In this document: piece after piece, positions 1 to 10,045 of the stretch
Position numbering within the stretch: the stretch's first letter is position 1
How the letters are laid out: each line of letters starts with the position of its first letter
NCBI RefSeq assembly: GCF_004346225.1
Contig: NZ_SMAJ01000008.1
Coordinates: forward strand, 1-64,000
Direction of reading: 5' to 3'
Length of the DNA: 64,000 bases
DNA from: Paralcaligenes ureilyticus
Lineage (GTDB): Bacteria; Pseudomonadota; Gammaproteobacteria; Burkholderiales; Burkholderiaceae_B
Made by a program: the position numbers and the translations under genes
The notes under the pieces: model-generated
The model's input: the letters and a program-made list of their open reading frames with translations, nothing else
The model's database searches: none
Told to the model about the DNA's origin: nothing

Positions 1-135
1 ACTCGTGGGGCGAATAGCCCACTGGGCTATTCGCAATCGTCCCACTCAAACAGCGCACGCCTTGCATCCCCGAAGCCGGCCCTGCGCGCGGCGTGTCCGA
101 GTCGCCCGCCCCACCTTAACCGCCCACGACGCTCG
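1..135. repeat. Long palindromic repeat, copy 1, cut by window edge
   Basis: This is the centre and right arm of a large palindrome also found at 10046-10294 and, in shorter form, at 29732-29882. An 11-bp stem GCGAATAGCCC at 10-20 pairs with GGGCTATTCGC at 24-34 around the loop ACT. The right arm contains CCCCGAAGCCGGCCCTGCGC and CGCCCGCCCCACCTTAACCG and ends at ACGACGCTCG. The left arm lies outside the window. A GTAG hairpin follows at 191. Seen directly; function unknown. Confidence 0.8.
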
Positions 136-190
136 ATCGGTGGATGCTCGTTGGATCGTTGACGAATTTGATTGGCGGCGGCCGTCGCTT

Positions 191-216
191 GTAGCGCCAC
201 CCCTTGTGGGTGGCAT
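191..216 (+). repeat. GTAG-type REP hairpin
   Basis: A 26-bp element: GTAGC, stem GCCACCC, loop around CTTGT, stem GGGTGGC, then A. It belongs to a family of about 18 copies in the first 30 kb, always between genes. The remaining bases 217-381 hold no recognisable gene; they are the leader of the downstream ychF. Confidence 0.85.
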
Positions 217-381
217 CGACGTCCCGCGGCGGCGTCCTGCTTGTCGAGATTTTCCCCTTTCCAGGAGGTGGCACCGCAGGGGGGTGTAACGTTCAGCCGG
301 CATCTCCCACCCCGGCTTTCTGCCGTTTGCTATTCCGACCTACAATATGGTCTTTTTTGATTCTTATACTTCAGGATACCC

Positions 382-1473
382 ATGGCTTTGCAATGCGGCA
401 TTGTTGGTTTGCCCAACGTCGGAAAATCAACTCTTTTCAATGCCTTGACGAAGGCCGGCATTGCTGCCGAGAACTACCCTTTTTGCACCATTGAACCGAA
501 TGTGGGCGTGGTCGAGGTGCCTGATGCCCGTTTGGCGGCGCTGGCTGAAATTGCCAAGCCTGAACGCATCCTGCCGGCGGTGGTTGAGTTTGTCGATATT
601 GCGGGCCTGGTGGCGGGCGCGTCCAAGGGTGAGGGCCTGGGCAACCAGTTCCTGGCCAATATACGCGAGACGGATGCGATTGTGCATGTGGTGCGCTGCT
701 TTGAAGATGAGAACGTGATTCATGTGGCGGGCAAGATAGACCCCTTGTCCGACATTGAGGTCATCAATACCGAGTTGGCGCTGGCCGACTTGGCTTCTGC
801 GGAAAAAGCCCTGCATCGTTTTCAGAAATCGGCCCGGGCAGGCGATAAGGATTCGATCAAGATGGTGGCCCTGCTCGAGAAAATCATGCCGGTTCTGGAT
901 CAGGCGCGCCCCATCCGATCGCTTGCGCTCGACGCCGATGATCAACTGCTGATCAAGCCGCTTTGCTTTATTACCGCCAAGCCGTCCATGTATGTGGCTA
1001 ACGTCAAGGAAGATGGCTTTGAGCATAATCCGCATCTGGATGCTGTAAAGAAATACGCTGACGCTGAAAATGCGCCGGTGGTGGCGCTGTGCGCCGCTAT
1101 CGAGGCCGAAATCGCCGATCTGGATGATGAAGATAAAGAGGTGTTCCTGGCCGATATGGGGATGCACGAGCCGGGTTTGAACCGCGTCGTGCGCGCCGGC
1201 TTCAGCCTGTTGGGCCTGCAGACCTACTTTACCGCCGGCGTGAAGGAAGTTCGCGCATGGACGATTCATGTGGGCGACACCGCCCCTAAAGCGGCGGGCG
1301 TCATACATACCGATTTCGAGCGCGGGTTCATTCGCGCCCAAACCATTGCCTACGACGATTTCATTGCCTGCAAGGGCGAGCAAGGCGCCAAAGAAGCGGG
1401 CAAGATGCGGGCTGAAGGCAAAGAGTATGTGGTCAAGGATGGGGATGTGCTGAATTTCCTGTTCAATGTCTAG
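382..1473 (+). CDS. ychF: Redox-regulated ATPase YchF (Obg-like)
   Basis: A 363-residue cytosolic P-loop protein of the Obg/YchF family, a ribosome-associated ATPase linked in other bacteria to translation and oxidative-stress response. The P-loop GLPNVGKST is at residues 9-17, followed by the switch region [12 protein letters not shown]. The base-recognition motif reads NVKE near residue 205 in place of the GTPase NKxD; this is the known YchF signature for ATP rather than GTP. The C-terminal TGS domain runs from about residue 280 to FLFNV. The length is normal. The usual neighbours (pth, rplY) are not in the window because repeats fill the upstream DNA. Confidence 0.98.
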   Translation: MALQCGIVGLPNVGKSTLFNALTKAGIAAENYPFCTIEPNVGVVEVPDARLAALAEIAKPERILPAVVEFVDIAGLVAGASKGEGLGNQFLANIRETDAIVHVVRCFEDENVIHVAGKIDPLSDIEVINTELALADLASAEKALHRFQKSARAGDKDSIKMVALLEKIMPVLDQARPIRSLALDADDQLLIKPLCFITAKPSMYVANVKEDGFEHNPHLDAVKKYADAENAPVVALCAAIEAEIADLDDEDKEVFLADMGMHEPGLNRVVRAGFSLLGLQTYFTAGVKEVRAWTIHVGDTAPKAAGVIHTDFERGFIRAQTIAYDDFIACKGEQGAKEAGKMRAEGKEYVVKDGDVLNFLFNV

Positions 1474-1527
1474 AGAGCGCGCGTATTGCCGGCTTTTTCA
1501 TCCGGCGTTTAGGTGTGCCCGTTGCTT

Positions 1528-1661
1528 GTAGGGCCACCCCTTGTGGGTGGCAAAGTCGTTGACAACCGAGGCGGTGTTTATAAACGCCGATGGCACCCAC
1601 AAGGGGTGCCGCTACATTAACTGCCGGTACGTTTTGTAGCGGCAGCCCTTGTGGCTGCCAT
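1528..1661. repeat. Three REP hairpins (BIME-like cluster)
   Basis: Copies lie at 1528-1554 (plus), 1591-1615 (minus) and 1636-1661 (plus). The first has stem CCACCC/GGGTGG, the second GGCACC/GGTGCC and the third GGCAGCC/GGCTGCC, so the stems differ but stay paired. The linker between the first two contains GAGGCGGT and AACGCCGA and recurs between the pair at 29912-30000. The cluster lies between the convergent ychF and amidohydrolase genes. Confidence 0.85.
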
Positions 1662-1671
1662 TTCCCCCAAT

Positions 1672-2685
1672 TCAATCGTCGCCTAGCCCAAAAAATTCCT
1701 GCGCATTCAGGCCATTGATGTTGTCGCGGTCGATGGCGTTCAGCCATTGGTTCTGGTCAACGAGCTGGCCTATATGTTGTTCGCCCAGCGGAAAGGGGTA
1801 GTCCGAGCCCAGCATGACGTGTTCCGAATTCATCGTCGCCACCAGCAGGCGCAGGGCGTGCGAATCGAAGACGGCGCTGTCGACGTAGAACCGGTCCAGA
1901 TAGCTTGACGGAATATTGGGGCAGTCTTCGCGCACGATGTCGCGGCATTGCCAGGCGTTGTCGACTCGCCCGAGCAAAAAGGCGAAGCTGCCCCCGCCGT
2001 GAGCAAAACACAGCTTGAGGGATTTGGGGATGCGTTCGAAGGCGCCCGAGAGGATCAGCGACAGGATACCCAGCTGGGTTTCGGCCGGCATGGCCACCAG
2101 CCAGGGCAGCATCCATTTTTTCATGCGGCCGTCGGTCATCATGTCCCACGGGTGGACGAGCACCGCGATATTGTTTTCGGCGCAATGGATCAGGAACTGC
2201 ACCAGCCGCTCGTCGTCCAGATCGTGTTGACCCAGATGGTTGCCGATTTGTACCCCGACGTGGCCGCAGGCCTTGGCGCGCGAGGCTTCGCGGCAGGCCA
2301 GTTCCAGGTCTTGCAGTGGCACCTGGGCCAGGGCTTTAAGGCGCTTCGGGTTTCCGGCGCAATGCTCCAGGGCCAGGTCATTCATGCGTTCGGCCCAGGG
2401 TGCGGCGCGATCGGCCGGGCAGCTGTAGCCGAACATGATCGGCGTGGCCGAAATAATTTGCATATCCAGACCGTGACGATCCATTTCCTCGAGTCGCATG
2501 GATGAATCCCACAAGGCCCGATATACCGGGCGAAATGGACGATCGCCCTTCATGATCTGGCCGTTTTCGCCATCGCTCGATATTGTCAGCCAGGGCGCTT
2601 GCGCCGGATCCAGTCTGGCCGCTTCTTCCTGGCTTATGCGCGGGAAAAAGTGGGCGTGCATATCGATTTTTTTCAGAGGACTCAT
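1672..2685 (-). CDS. nbaD: 2-amino-3-carboxymuconate-6-semialdehyde decarboxylase (amidohydrolase family)
   Basis: A 337-residue metal-dependent TIM-barrel protein of the ACMSD/amidohydrolase-2 family. It would decarboxylate 2-amino-3-carboxymuconate semialdehyde, the product of the dioxygenase encoded just upstream. The metal motif DMHAHFFPR (HxH) is at residues 7-15; later His and Asp ligands sit in HPWDMM, AHGGGSF and [10 protein letters not shown]. The reading frame extends further upstream, but ATG 2685 was chosen because [12 protein letters not shown] is the family N-terminus and AAGGAG lies about 12 nt before it. It is the last gene of a four-gene operon. The symbol follows the nba (2-nitrobenzoate/3-hydroxyanthranilate) naming. 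Confidence 0.9.
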   Translation of the reverse strand: MSPLKKIDMHAHFFPRISQEEAARLDPAQAPWLTISSDGENGQIMKGDRPFRPVYRALWDSSMRLEEMDRHGLDMQIISATPIMFGYSCPADRAAPWAERMNDLALEHCAGNPKRLKALAQVPLQDLELACREASRAKACGHVGVQIGNHLGQHDLDDERLVQFLIHCAENNIAVLVHPWDMMTDGRMKKWMLPWLVAMPAETQLGILSLILSGAFERIPKSLKLCFAHGGGSFAFLLGRVDNAWQCRDIVREDCPNIPSSYLDRFYVDSAVFDSHALRLLVATMNSEHVMLGSDYPFPLGEQHIGQLVDQNQWLNAIDRDNINGLNAQEFFGLGDD

Positions 2686-2693
2686 GGTTTTTA

Positions 2694-3670
<977 letters not shown>

Positions 3671-3720
3671 CGGAGCTCCTGTGAAATGGAAGGCGTCTGG
3701 CGCCGGTAATCGGTGAGGCG

Positions 3721-5232
3721 TTAAAGCCGGATGCAGATGTTGCTGATTTCGGAATAGAAATCCATGGAATAACGCCCGCCTTCACGCCCCATGCCCGACA
3801 ATTTAGTGCCGCCAAACGGGGTGCGCAAGTCGCGCGTAAACCAGGTATTGACCCAGACTATGCCGGTTTCAAACTGGGCCGCCACGCGGTGGGCGCGGGA
3901 TAAGTGAGTGGTCCATACGCAAGCGGCCAGGCCGTAGGGGCTGTCGTTGACCCGTGCGATGACTTCATCTTCAGTGTCGAAAGGCGCAATGTGGCAGATG
4001 GGACCGAAGATTTCTTCGCGGGTACAACGTGCCGTATCGGACAGGCCGGTGATAATGGTCGGTTGCGCATAGGCGCCTTGATCGCGTTCATCGCCAAAAA
4101 CGGGCACGCCGCCGCCCGTCACAATGATGGCGCCTTCTTCGCGCGCCAGCCGGTAGTAAGACAGCACTTTGTCGCGATGAGCGTGCGAGACGAGCGGCCC
4201 CATGTCCACGCCTTCGGCTTGCGGGAAATCAATACGCAATTGCTCGGTGCGGTCTTTGAGGGCGGCCACGAAGCGATCGAAAATGGAGCGCTCCACATAG
4301 ACGCGCTCGGAACATAAACAGACTTGTCCCGAGTTGGTGAAGCTTGACCGCAATACGCCGGCAACAGCCGCGTCGAAATCCGCATCGGCAAACACGACGG
4401 CGGCGTTTTTGCCACCCAGCTCGAACGACACCTCCTTGACCCCTTCAGCGGCGGCTTTCATGATGGTGCTGCCCGTGCGCGACTCGCCTGTGAAGGTAAT
4501 GGCGTCGATGTGTGGGCTGGTGCTTAGAAATTGGCCGGCCGAATCGGGTCCGAAGCCGTGGATCAGATTGAACACGCCGTTGGGCAGGCCGGCGGCCTGT
4601 ATGACTTCGGCCAGCAGGGTGGCCGAAGAGGGTGTTTCTTCGGAGGGCTTGGCCACCACGCAGTTGCCCATGGCCAGGGCTGGAGCCACTTTCCACGTGA
4701 GCAACAGCAGCGGCAGGTTCCAGGGCGAGATAATGCCTATCGTCCCCAGGGGTTTGCGAACCACATAATTCAAAATCTTGGCGCCGTCGGGGGCGGTGCT
4801 TTCGAACATTTCGCTCGATGCGGTCTTGATCAGGTCGGCAAAGGTGCGAAAGTTGGCAATGCCGCGCGCCACGTCCAGAGTGCGCGCCTGGTGCACCGGC
4901 CGGCCGGTATCGGCGACCTCGGCGGCCACAAAATCATCGAAACGTTGTTCAATGCCATCGGCAATGCGATGCAGGAGGGCGGCGCGTTCGGTCACGCTGG
5001 TGCCCCTCCAGCCACCCTTGGCGGCGCGGTTGGCGGCACTGATGGCCGCATTGACCGTATCGCGATCCGCCTCGCAAACGCGGCTGATCAGTCGCCCGTT
5101 GACCGGGTTGATATTGTCGAACGTGCGAGCTGTTTCGACCCAGGCGCCATCTATGAAGCAACGCAGCAGCGGCGTGGATACGGCGTCTTGCGCCGAAGCA
5201 GCATGCGGGCTGGATAGGGGATTGCTGGCCAT
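3721..5232 (-). CDS. nbaE: 2-aminomuconate 6-semialdehyde dehydrogenase
   Basis: A 503-residue NAD-dependent aldehyde dehydrogenase, first gene of the operon. It would oxidise 2-aminomuconate semialdehyde to 2-aminomuconate. The catalytic Cys lies in NSGQVCLC near residue 305, the general base Glu in [10 protein letters not shown] near 271, and the NAD site in [13 protein letters not shown] and [16 protein letters not shown] precedes the ATG. With the three genes downstream it forms a block from 3-hydroxyanthranilate to 4-oxalocrotonate. The kynurenine-converting enzymes before it and the oxalocrotonate decarboxylase and hydratase after it are not in this window. Confidence 0.9.
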   Translation of the reverse strand: MASNPLSSPHAASAQDAVSTPLLRCFIDGAWVETARTFDNINPVNGRLISRVCEADRDTVNAAISAANRAAKGGWRGTSVTERAALLHRIADGIEQRFDDFVAAEVADTGRPVHQARTLDVARGIANFRTFADLIKTASSEMFESTAPDGAKILNYVVRKPLGTIGIISPWNLPLLLLTWKVAPALAMGNCVVAKPSEETPSSATLLAEVIQAAGLPNGVFNLIHGFGPDSAGQFLSTSPHIDAITFTGESRTGSTIMKAAAEGVKEVSFELGGKNAAVVFADADFDAAVAGVLRSSFTNSGQVCLCSERVYVERSIFDRFVAALKDRTEQLRIDFPQAEGVDMGPLVSHAHRDKVLSYYRLAREEGAIIVTGGGVPVFGDERDQGAYAQPTIITGLSDTARCTREEIFGPICHIAPFDTEDEVIARVNDSPYGLAACVWTTHLSRAHRVAAQFETGIVWVNTWFTRDLRTPFGGTKLSGMGREGGRYSMDFYSEISNICIRL

Positions 5233-5352
5233 GCCGCCTCCTGAAGTCGTTTGTTTTTACCAGTGTATGCGTCTGGGTCTATAAAAAATAGTGAAATTGT
5301 TGTGGGTGGGTATTCGTTGCGGGAATATCGGTGGCGGGGTTGGTAGGGTTTT

Positions 5353-5378
5353 GTAGCGGCAGCCCTTGTGGCTGCCAT
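5353..5378 (+). repeat. GTAG-type REP hairpin
   Basis: GTAGC, then the paired stem GGCAGCC/GGCTGCC around CTTGT. It lies between the 5' end of the muconate-semialdehyde dehydrogenase gene and the 3' end of the cyclodeaminase-family gene. Confidence 0.85.
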
Positions 5379-5429
5379 CTACGCCAACAAATCCACCGCC
5401 ATCCACGAAAACAAACCTGCCGTCGTCTA

Positions 5430-6347
5430 CTACTTCAACGCAGCCAGCGCGCAGCGCGCGGCGCCCAGGTCCCAGGCGGCGCAGCCTACGCTTTTGAATA
5501 ACAGCGGCCGGTCGAAATCCACGCCGTTTTGCAGCGCATCGGCCAGCGGCTTGACCTGGCTCCAGTCGGCATGGGCCAAAATAAGATCGCCGGCTTCGTG
5601 GTGCGCACCGGCCGGATCATCCACGTAGACTTGGCTGCCGAGCACGGTTTGCGCCGCAATCTCGGCCATATCCGCTTTGAAAGCGCCCACCCCCAGCACC
5701 AGCCGGCCCGCGCGCGCCGCTTCGTCATAGATAGGGATCTGGCTGGTGGTGGCGGTGATGACGGCGTCAATATCCGCGGGGATTGAGGCGCTTGATCCCG
5801 CTTCGAATTGCAGTTTCAAATGCCGGTGCGCCTGGATGAAAGCGCGGACTTTGTCGATGCTTCGGCCGGCAACGAATACGGTGGTATCGGGAAACAGTGC
5901 CGCGATGGCCTGTGTGTGCCCCGATGCCTGCGTGCCTGTGCCTATCAGGGCAATGTGCCTGGGGGCCTGCCTGAGAAAGGTTTTAAGGCTCAGCATCGAT
6001 ATGGCTGCGGTGCGCCGCGCCGTCACCGTCGGCCCGTCGAGCACAAACAGCAGTTGACCGGTTTTCCCATCATAGACAGCCACCAGACCATTGATGGTGG
6101 GCAGGTTCAGACGGGTGTTGCTGGCGGCGACATTCACCAGCTTGTGTATGCCGATATCGGCGGCTGTGGCCGGCATCGACAGCATGACGGCCCCTTGAGG
6201 GAACGGCACGGCTTGCCGCTCGGGCGCGCAGATCGCGCCGCTGGCGTAATCGAGCACCGTCGTTTCCAGGATTTGAACCAGGCGGGAAAAATCGAGGAGC
6301 TCGGCGGTTTGCCGGGCGTTGAAAATAGTCGTACTAGAGTTGTTCAT
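5430..6347 (-). CDS. Ornithine cyclodeaminase / mu-crystallin family protein (probable ketimine reductase)
   Basis: A 305-residue OCD/mu-crystallin family protein with a dinucleotide-binding fold (IALIGTGTQASGHTQA, mid-protein). Family members are ornithine cyclodeaminases, alanine dehydrogenases or NAD(P)H-dependent reductases of cyclic imines such as delta1-piperideine-2-carboxylate. The neighbouring flavin oxidase and ALDH7-type dehydrogenase favour the reductase role, but the substrate is inferred. The 5' end overlaps the regulator gene by 14 bp, so the two are co-transcribed. The start is ATG; the Shine-Dalgarno is poor, consistent with translational coupling. Confidence 0.8.
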   Translation of the reverse strand: MNNSSTTIFNARQTAELLDFSRLVQILETTVLDYASGAICAPERQAVPFPQGAVMLSMPATAADIGIHKLVNVAASNTRLNLPTINGLVAVYDGKTGQLLFVLDGPTVTARRTAAISMLSLKTFLRQAPRHIALIGTGTQASGHTQAIAALFPDTTVFVAGRSIDKVRAFIQAHRHLKLQFEAGSSASIPADIDAVITATTSQIPIYDEAARAGRLVLGVGAFKADMAEIAAQTVLGSQVYVDDPAGAHHEAGDLILAHADWSQVKPLADALQNGVDFDRPLLFKSVGCAAWDLGAARCALAALK

Positions 6348-6945
6348 GATGTAGCTCTGGAGGTGAAGGCATGGTGCTCATCCACAGAACTTCAGCGTCG
6401 TCCTTGCCGTGGTTGATCACGCGGTGCCGCATTCGGCTGTCGATGTAAAAGCAATCGCCGGCCGAAAGCACGGCCGGTTGATAGTATTCAGTATGCAGTT
6501 CGACCGCACCGCTTAACACATAGACGAACTCTTCGCCGTCGTGGCGGCTCCAGCCTGCGTTTTCCGCCAGCGCATGAGCCTTGATCCGGGTGATGAACGG
6601 CATCATGCTCTTGTGCGACAGGTGCGAGCACAGAACCTGATGGCGGTACAGCGGAGTGTCGTGGATTTCGCCGCTTCCTTTGCGTTCGATGCAGCAGCGT
6701 CCGGTGCCCATGTGGTCCTGGGCGACGGTGAAAAGCTCTGCGACATCCATATCCAGGCCTTTGGCCAGTTTAAGCAGGATGTCGTAGGTGGGGGACATCA
6801 GGCCGTTTTCGATCTTCGACAGTGTCGAGGTGGCGACATCGCTGGCCTTGCTGGTTTGTCCCAGCGTCCATCCGCGCTGCTGGCGCAGCCCTCGCAGGCG
6901 TGCGGCCAGGGCGGATTCGCTGTGTTGCGAGCTTGCTTGCCTCAC
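6334..6945 (-). CDS. XRE-family regulator with cupin domain
   Basis: A DNA-binding regulator of about 203 residues. An HTH (LRQQRGWTLGQTSKASDVA through LSKIENG) occupies roughly residues 20-65. A C-terminal cupin (HDGEEFVYVLSGAVELH and GDCFYIDSRMRHRVIN) probably senses a small ligand. The frame opens further upstream at TTG codons; GTG 6945 is chosen because it gives the family-like N-terminus VRQASSQHSE. Relatives control amino-acid or polyamine catabolism genes next to them. It sits between the flavin oxidase and the cyclodeaminase-family gene in one operon, so it likely autoregulates and may act on the divergent dehydrogenase promoter at 8233-8429. Confidence 0.85.
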   Translation of the reverse strand: MRQASSQHSESALAARLRGLRQQRGWTLGQTSKASDVATSTLSKIENGLMSPTYDILLKLAKGLDMDVAELFTVAQDHMGTGRCCIERKGSGEIHDTPLYRHQVLCSHLSHKSMMPFITRIKAHALAENAGWSRHDGEEFVYVLSGAVELHTEYYQPAVLSAGDCFYIDSRMRHRVINHGKDDAEVLWMSTMPSPPELHHEQL

Positions 6946-7023
6946 GATTGGTCCAGTAATAAATAAAAAGTTAAATAGGATAGCGTAAAAGGGCAGGGCC
7001 CGATATTTCGGCCGCAAGCGGCC

Positions 7024-8205
7024 TCACACTATGTTTTTTTCAATAATCAGGTTGTTGTTCAAAATGCGCGCCCAGCCCATGCGCGACAGATCCAGGGTCT
7101 GGAATTTTCCGTACGTGACCAGCTCCGATAGCGCGCGCCCCACGGCGGGCGACTGCTGCATGCCGTGTCCGCTAAAGCCGTTGGCAAAGAGCAGGTTTTC
7201 AATATCCGGGTGCGCGCCGATGATGACGTTATGGTCGAGCGTATTCATGTCGTAGTGGCCGGCCCAGCTGCGCGTGCAGCGGATCGCCTCGAAGGCGGGG
7301 ACGCGGGCGGCCAGCAGGGGCCACAGGGTTTCGTCGAACAGTTCATGCTCGACGTCGAAATCGAAGCATTCCGGGTCATTGGATTCGGCGGGTGATATGC
7401 CGCAAATGAATCCCTGCCCTTCGGGCCGGAAATAGGCGCCGCTGGGGTCGATGACCATGGGGCAGCCGGCAATGACGGTGGGACATTGAAAGTAGAAAAC
7501 GCAGCGTTTTCGCGATTCGACGGGCAAAGCGATGCCGGCCTGCCGAGCCAGACGGGGCCCGCCTGTGCCGGCGGTATTGATCAACGTTCCGCATTGCAGG
7601 GCGGTGCCGTCGTTCAAGGTCACCCCGGTAATGCGGCGGCCCTGGCGCTGTACGTCAACCACTTCGTCTTCAATGTAGCGGGCGCCTTGCGCGATGGCTT
7701 TTTTTCTGAAGCCTTGCATCATTCCGTAGGCATCCAGCCAGCCTTCGCCCGATAGCCCAAGCGACCCGGCCGCCAGATCGCTCGTATTCAGCCACGGAAA
7801 GCGCGTTGCGAGCTGGCCAGGCGTCAGGAGCGCCACATCGACGTCGAGTGCCTTTTGTGTCCGATGATTTTCGAGCAATACCTCCATGCCGGCTGCGCTG
7901 GCCAGAAACAGATAGCCGCCTTCGTGGAAAGCGGCATCGGGTTGCTGGCCGTCGACGGCCAGCACGGATCCGAACCGGCGCAGGAATTGCGTCCCGAATT
8001 GCGACATGGCGATGTTTTCGGGCGTTGAAAACTGATGCCGGATCGAGGCCGCCGACAGAGCGGTGGCGCAGTATTGATAGCTGAAGTCCTTTTCCACTAC
8101 GAGCACCGACCCTTTGAAATCAGGGTTGGCCGTCAGGAAATAGGCGCTTGCGCTACCCGCCGCCGCACCGCCGGCGATAATGACGTCGTAGTGTTTGGTT
8201 TGCAT
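7024..8205 (-). CDS. FAD-dependent oxidoreductase (D-amino-acid oxidase / sarcosine oxidase type)
   Basis: A flavoprotein of about 393 residues in the DAO superfamily. The N-terminal FAD site is HYDVIIAGGAAAGSASAYFL, where the usual GxGxxG reads GGAAAGS. INTAGTGGP and the C-terminal GFSGHGMQQSPAVGRALSEL are typical of DAO enzymes that oxidise amines or imino acids. ATG 8205 puts the FAD motif next to the N-terminus; ATG 8232 would add nine residues, and neither has a strong ribosome site. It is first in the operon with the XRE regulator and OCD gene. Pipecolate or another cyclic amino acid is the best guess; a D-amino acid is an alternative. Confidence 0.85.
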   Translation of the reverse strand: MQTKHYDVIIAGGAAAGSASAYFLTANPDFKGSVLVVEKDFSYQYCATALSAASIRHQFSTPENIAMSQFGTQFLRRFGSVLAVDGQQPDAAFHEGGYLFLASAAGMEVLLENHRTQKALDVDVALLTPGQLATRFPWLNTSDLAAGSLGLSGEGWLDAYGMMQGFRKKAIAQGARYIEDEVVDVQRQGRRITGVTLNDGTALQCGTLINTAGTGGPRLARQAGIALPVESRKRCVFYFQCPTVIAGCPMVIDPSGAYFRPEGQGFICGISPAESNDPECFDFDVEHELFDETLWPLLAARVPAFEAIRCTRSWAGHYDMNTLDHNVIIGAHPDIENLLFANGFSGHGMQQSPAVGRALSELVTYGKFQTLDLSRMGWARILNNNLIIEKNIV

Positions 8206-8232
8206 TATTTTGGGAAGGGGTTTCCGGCCCAT

Positions 8233-8429
8233 TAATCAAGGGTTTCGCAGCGACCGCCCCACCATTTGGGTGCTTGCGGTGATTATATTGTTACAGAATT
8301 GGAAATAAATACTCTCGGTATTTTCCCTTAAGCAATATAATTTCATATAAGAAAATGCTGTGATATTCTTTCGCATAGGTGTGGTCGCCGAGGCTGACCG
8401 CCCATGTCAATCTCATCTTTAGGAAAAAA
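8233..8429. promoter_or_regulatory. AT-rich divergent control region
   Basis: The gap between the flavin-oxidase operon and the ALDH7 gene is much more AT-rich than its flanks. It contains the inverted pair AAATAC/GTATTT (8307-8323, five-base spacer) and the wider pair TTATATTG (8283) / CAATATAA (8333). These are candidate operators for the XRE-cupin regulator; binding is inferred only from position. Confidence 0.4.
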
Positions 8430-9935
8430 ATGACTACTGCAGAATTGCTGAATAGCTTGGGGCTGGCTTCTTCAAGTTTGACGGGCGGAAACCTGGCGGT
8501 TCATTCGCCCCTTGATGGGGCTGTCATTGCGTGCGTGCACGAACATACGGTGCCCGAGGTCCAGGCAGCCATCGGGCGCGCCCATGGGGCGTTTACCCAA
8601 TGGCGCCAGGTGCCGGCGCCCCGCCGCGGCGAGCTGATCCGTCTGCTGGGCGATGAGTTGCGCGCCAACAAAGAATTATTGGGCCGTCTGGTGTCGATCG
8701 AAGCGGGCAAGATTCTCGCCGAAGGCACGGGCGAGGTGCAGGAGATGATTGACATTTGCGATTTTGCCGTCGGCCTGTCGCGCCAACTGTACGGACTGAC
8801 GATCGCTTCCGAGCGCCCGGGTCACCGCATGATGGAAACCTGGCAGCCTCTGGGCGTTGTCGGTGTGATTTCCGCTTTTAATTTCCCGGTGGCCGTGTGG
8901 TCGTGGAATACGGCGCTGGCCATTGTGTGCGGCGATGCCGTGGTGTGGAAGCCGTCCGAAAAAACGCCCCTTACGGCGATGGCTTGCCAGGCGCTGTTCG
9001 AACGCGCCATGAAGAAATTTGGCGATGCGCCGGCCGGTTTGTCGGAGTTGCTGATCGGAGCGCGCGAGGTCGGCGAGGCCTTGGTTGATGATCGCAGGGT
9101 GGCTCTGGTTTCGGCTACCGGCTCTACCCGCATGGGACGCCAGATCGGCCCTCGCGTGGCGGAGCGTTTTGGCCGTTCGCTGCTTGAACTGGGCGGCAAT
9201 AATGCGATTATCGTGGCGCCTTCGGCCGACTTGGGCATGGCTGTACGGGGTATTTTGTTCGGCGCCATTGGTACGGCAGGGCAGCGCTGCACCAGCACTC
9301 GCCGGTTGATTGCGCACTCTGGTATTGCCGACGAGCTGGTGGCTCGGTTGAAGAAGGCCTATGCCAGCGCCCAGGTGGGTAATCCGCTGGAGGCCCACAC
9401 TCTGGTTGGTCCGTTGATCGATAAGGCGGCGTTCGATGGGATGCAGGCGGCGCTGGCCAAAGCCAGGCAAGAGGGCGGAAAGGTTTTTGGTGGGGAACGG
9501 ATGCTGGCCAAGGAATATCCGGATGCCTATTATGTGGCGCCCGCCATAGTCGAGATGCCTGCGCAAACCGACGTGGTGTGTCACGAGACGTTTGCGCCGA
9601 TTCTGTATGTGATGCGTTACGAGAGTTTCCACGACGCGGTTGCCATGCAAAACAATGTCCCTCAGGGTTTGTCGTCGGCGGTGTTTACAACGGATCTGCG
9701 TGAGGCTGAATGGTTCTTGTCGGCGGCGGGCTCCGATTGCGGTATTGCGAATGTGAACATCGGGACGTCGGGCGCGGAGATTGGCGGGGCGTTTGGCGGC
9801 GAGAAGGAAACGGGCGGGGGACGCGAGTCGGGTTCGGATGCGTGGAAGGTGTATATGCGGCGGGCGACGAACACGATCAATTACTCGCGGGAGCTGCCGC
9901 TGGCGCAGGGCATCAAGTTTGGCGATGATGCGTGA
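8430..9935 (+). CDS. amaB: ALDH7-type dehydrogenase (alpha-aminoadipic semialdehyde / piperideine-6-carboxylate dehydrogenase)
   Basis: A 501-residue aldehyde dehydrogenase. The catalytic Cys is in GTAGQRCTSTRRL, the general base Glu in LELGGNNAIIV, and the cofactor motif in SAFNFPVAVWSWN. These are features of the ALDH7/AmaB group, which oxidises aminoadipate semialdehyde (the open form of piperideine-6-carboxylate) in lysine and pipecolate breakdown. ATG 8430 is chosen because AGGA lies just upstream; an in-frame start 51 bp earlier lacks support. It is divergent from a flavin oxidase, an XRE regulator and an imine-reductase-type gene, which together suggest a pipecolate route. The symbol rests on this context. 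Confidence 0.85.
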   Translation: MTTAELLNSLGLASSSLTGGNLAVHSPLDGAVIACVHEHTVPEVQAAIGRAHGAFTQWRQVPAPRRGELIRLLGDELRANKELLGRLVSIEAGKILAEGTGEVQEMIDICDFAVGLSRQLYGLTIASERPGHRMMETWQPLGVVGVISAFNFPVAVWSWNTALAIVCGDAVVWKPSEKTPLTAMACQALFERAMKKFGDAPAGLSELLIGAREVGEALVDDRRVALVSATGSTRMGRQIGPRVAERFGRSLLELGGNNAIIVAPSADLGMAVRGILFGAIGTAGQRCTSTRRLIAHSGIADELVARLKKAYASAQVGNPLEAHTLVGPLIDKAAFDGMQAALAKARQEGGKVFGGERMLAKEYPDAYYVAPAIVEMPAQTDVVCHETFAPILYVMRYESFHDAVAMQNNVPQGLSSAVFTTDLREAEWFLSAAGSDCGIANVNIGTSGAEIGGAFGGEKETGGGRESGSDAWKVYMRRATNTINYSRELPLAQGIKFGDDA

Positions 9936-9987
9936 CGGTACCTCGTAATAGCGTTTCGTAACGGCACCTGTAGTACCTCTGGCTTTT

Positions 9988-10013
9988 GTAGCGCCACCCC
10001 TTGTGGGTGGCAT
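9988..10013 (+). repeat. GTAG-type REP hairpin
   Basis: GTAGC with stem GCCACCC/GGGTGGC. It is the left flank of the long palindrome at 10046-10294. The whole gap 9936-10500 between the ALDH7 and pntB genes is repeat DNA with no gene. Confidence 0.85.
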
Positions 10014-10045
10014 TCGTCCTTTCGCATTAATGTTATCTTGCCTAG

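Noticed and set aside
427-1383. Open frame of 318 codons antisense to ychF
   Set aside because: Shadow of a high-GC gene; no motif and no ribosome site, while the plus strand encodes complete YchF.
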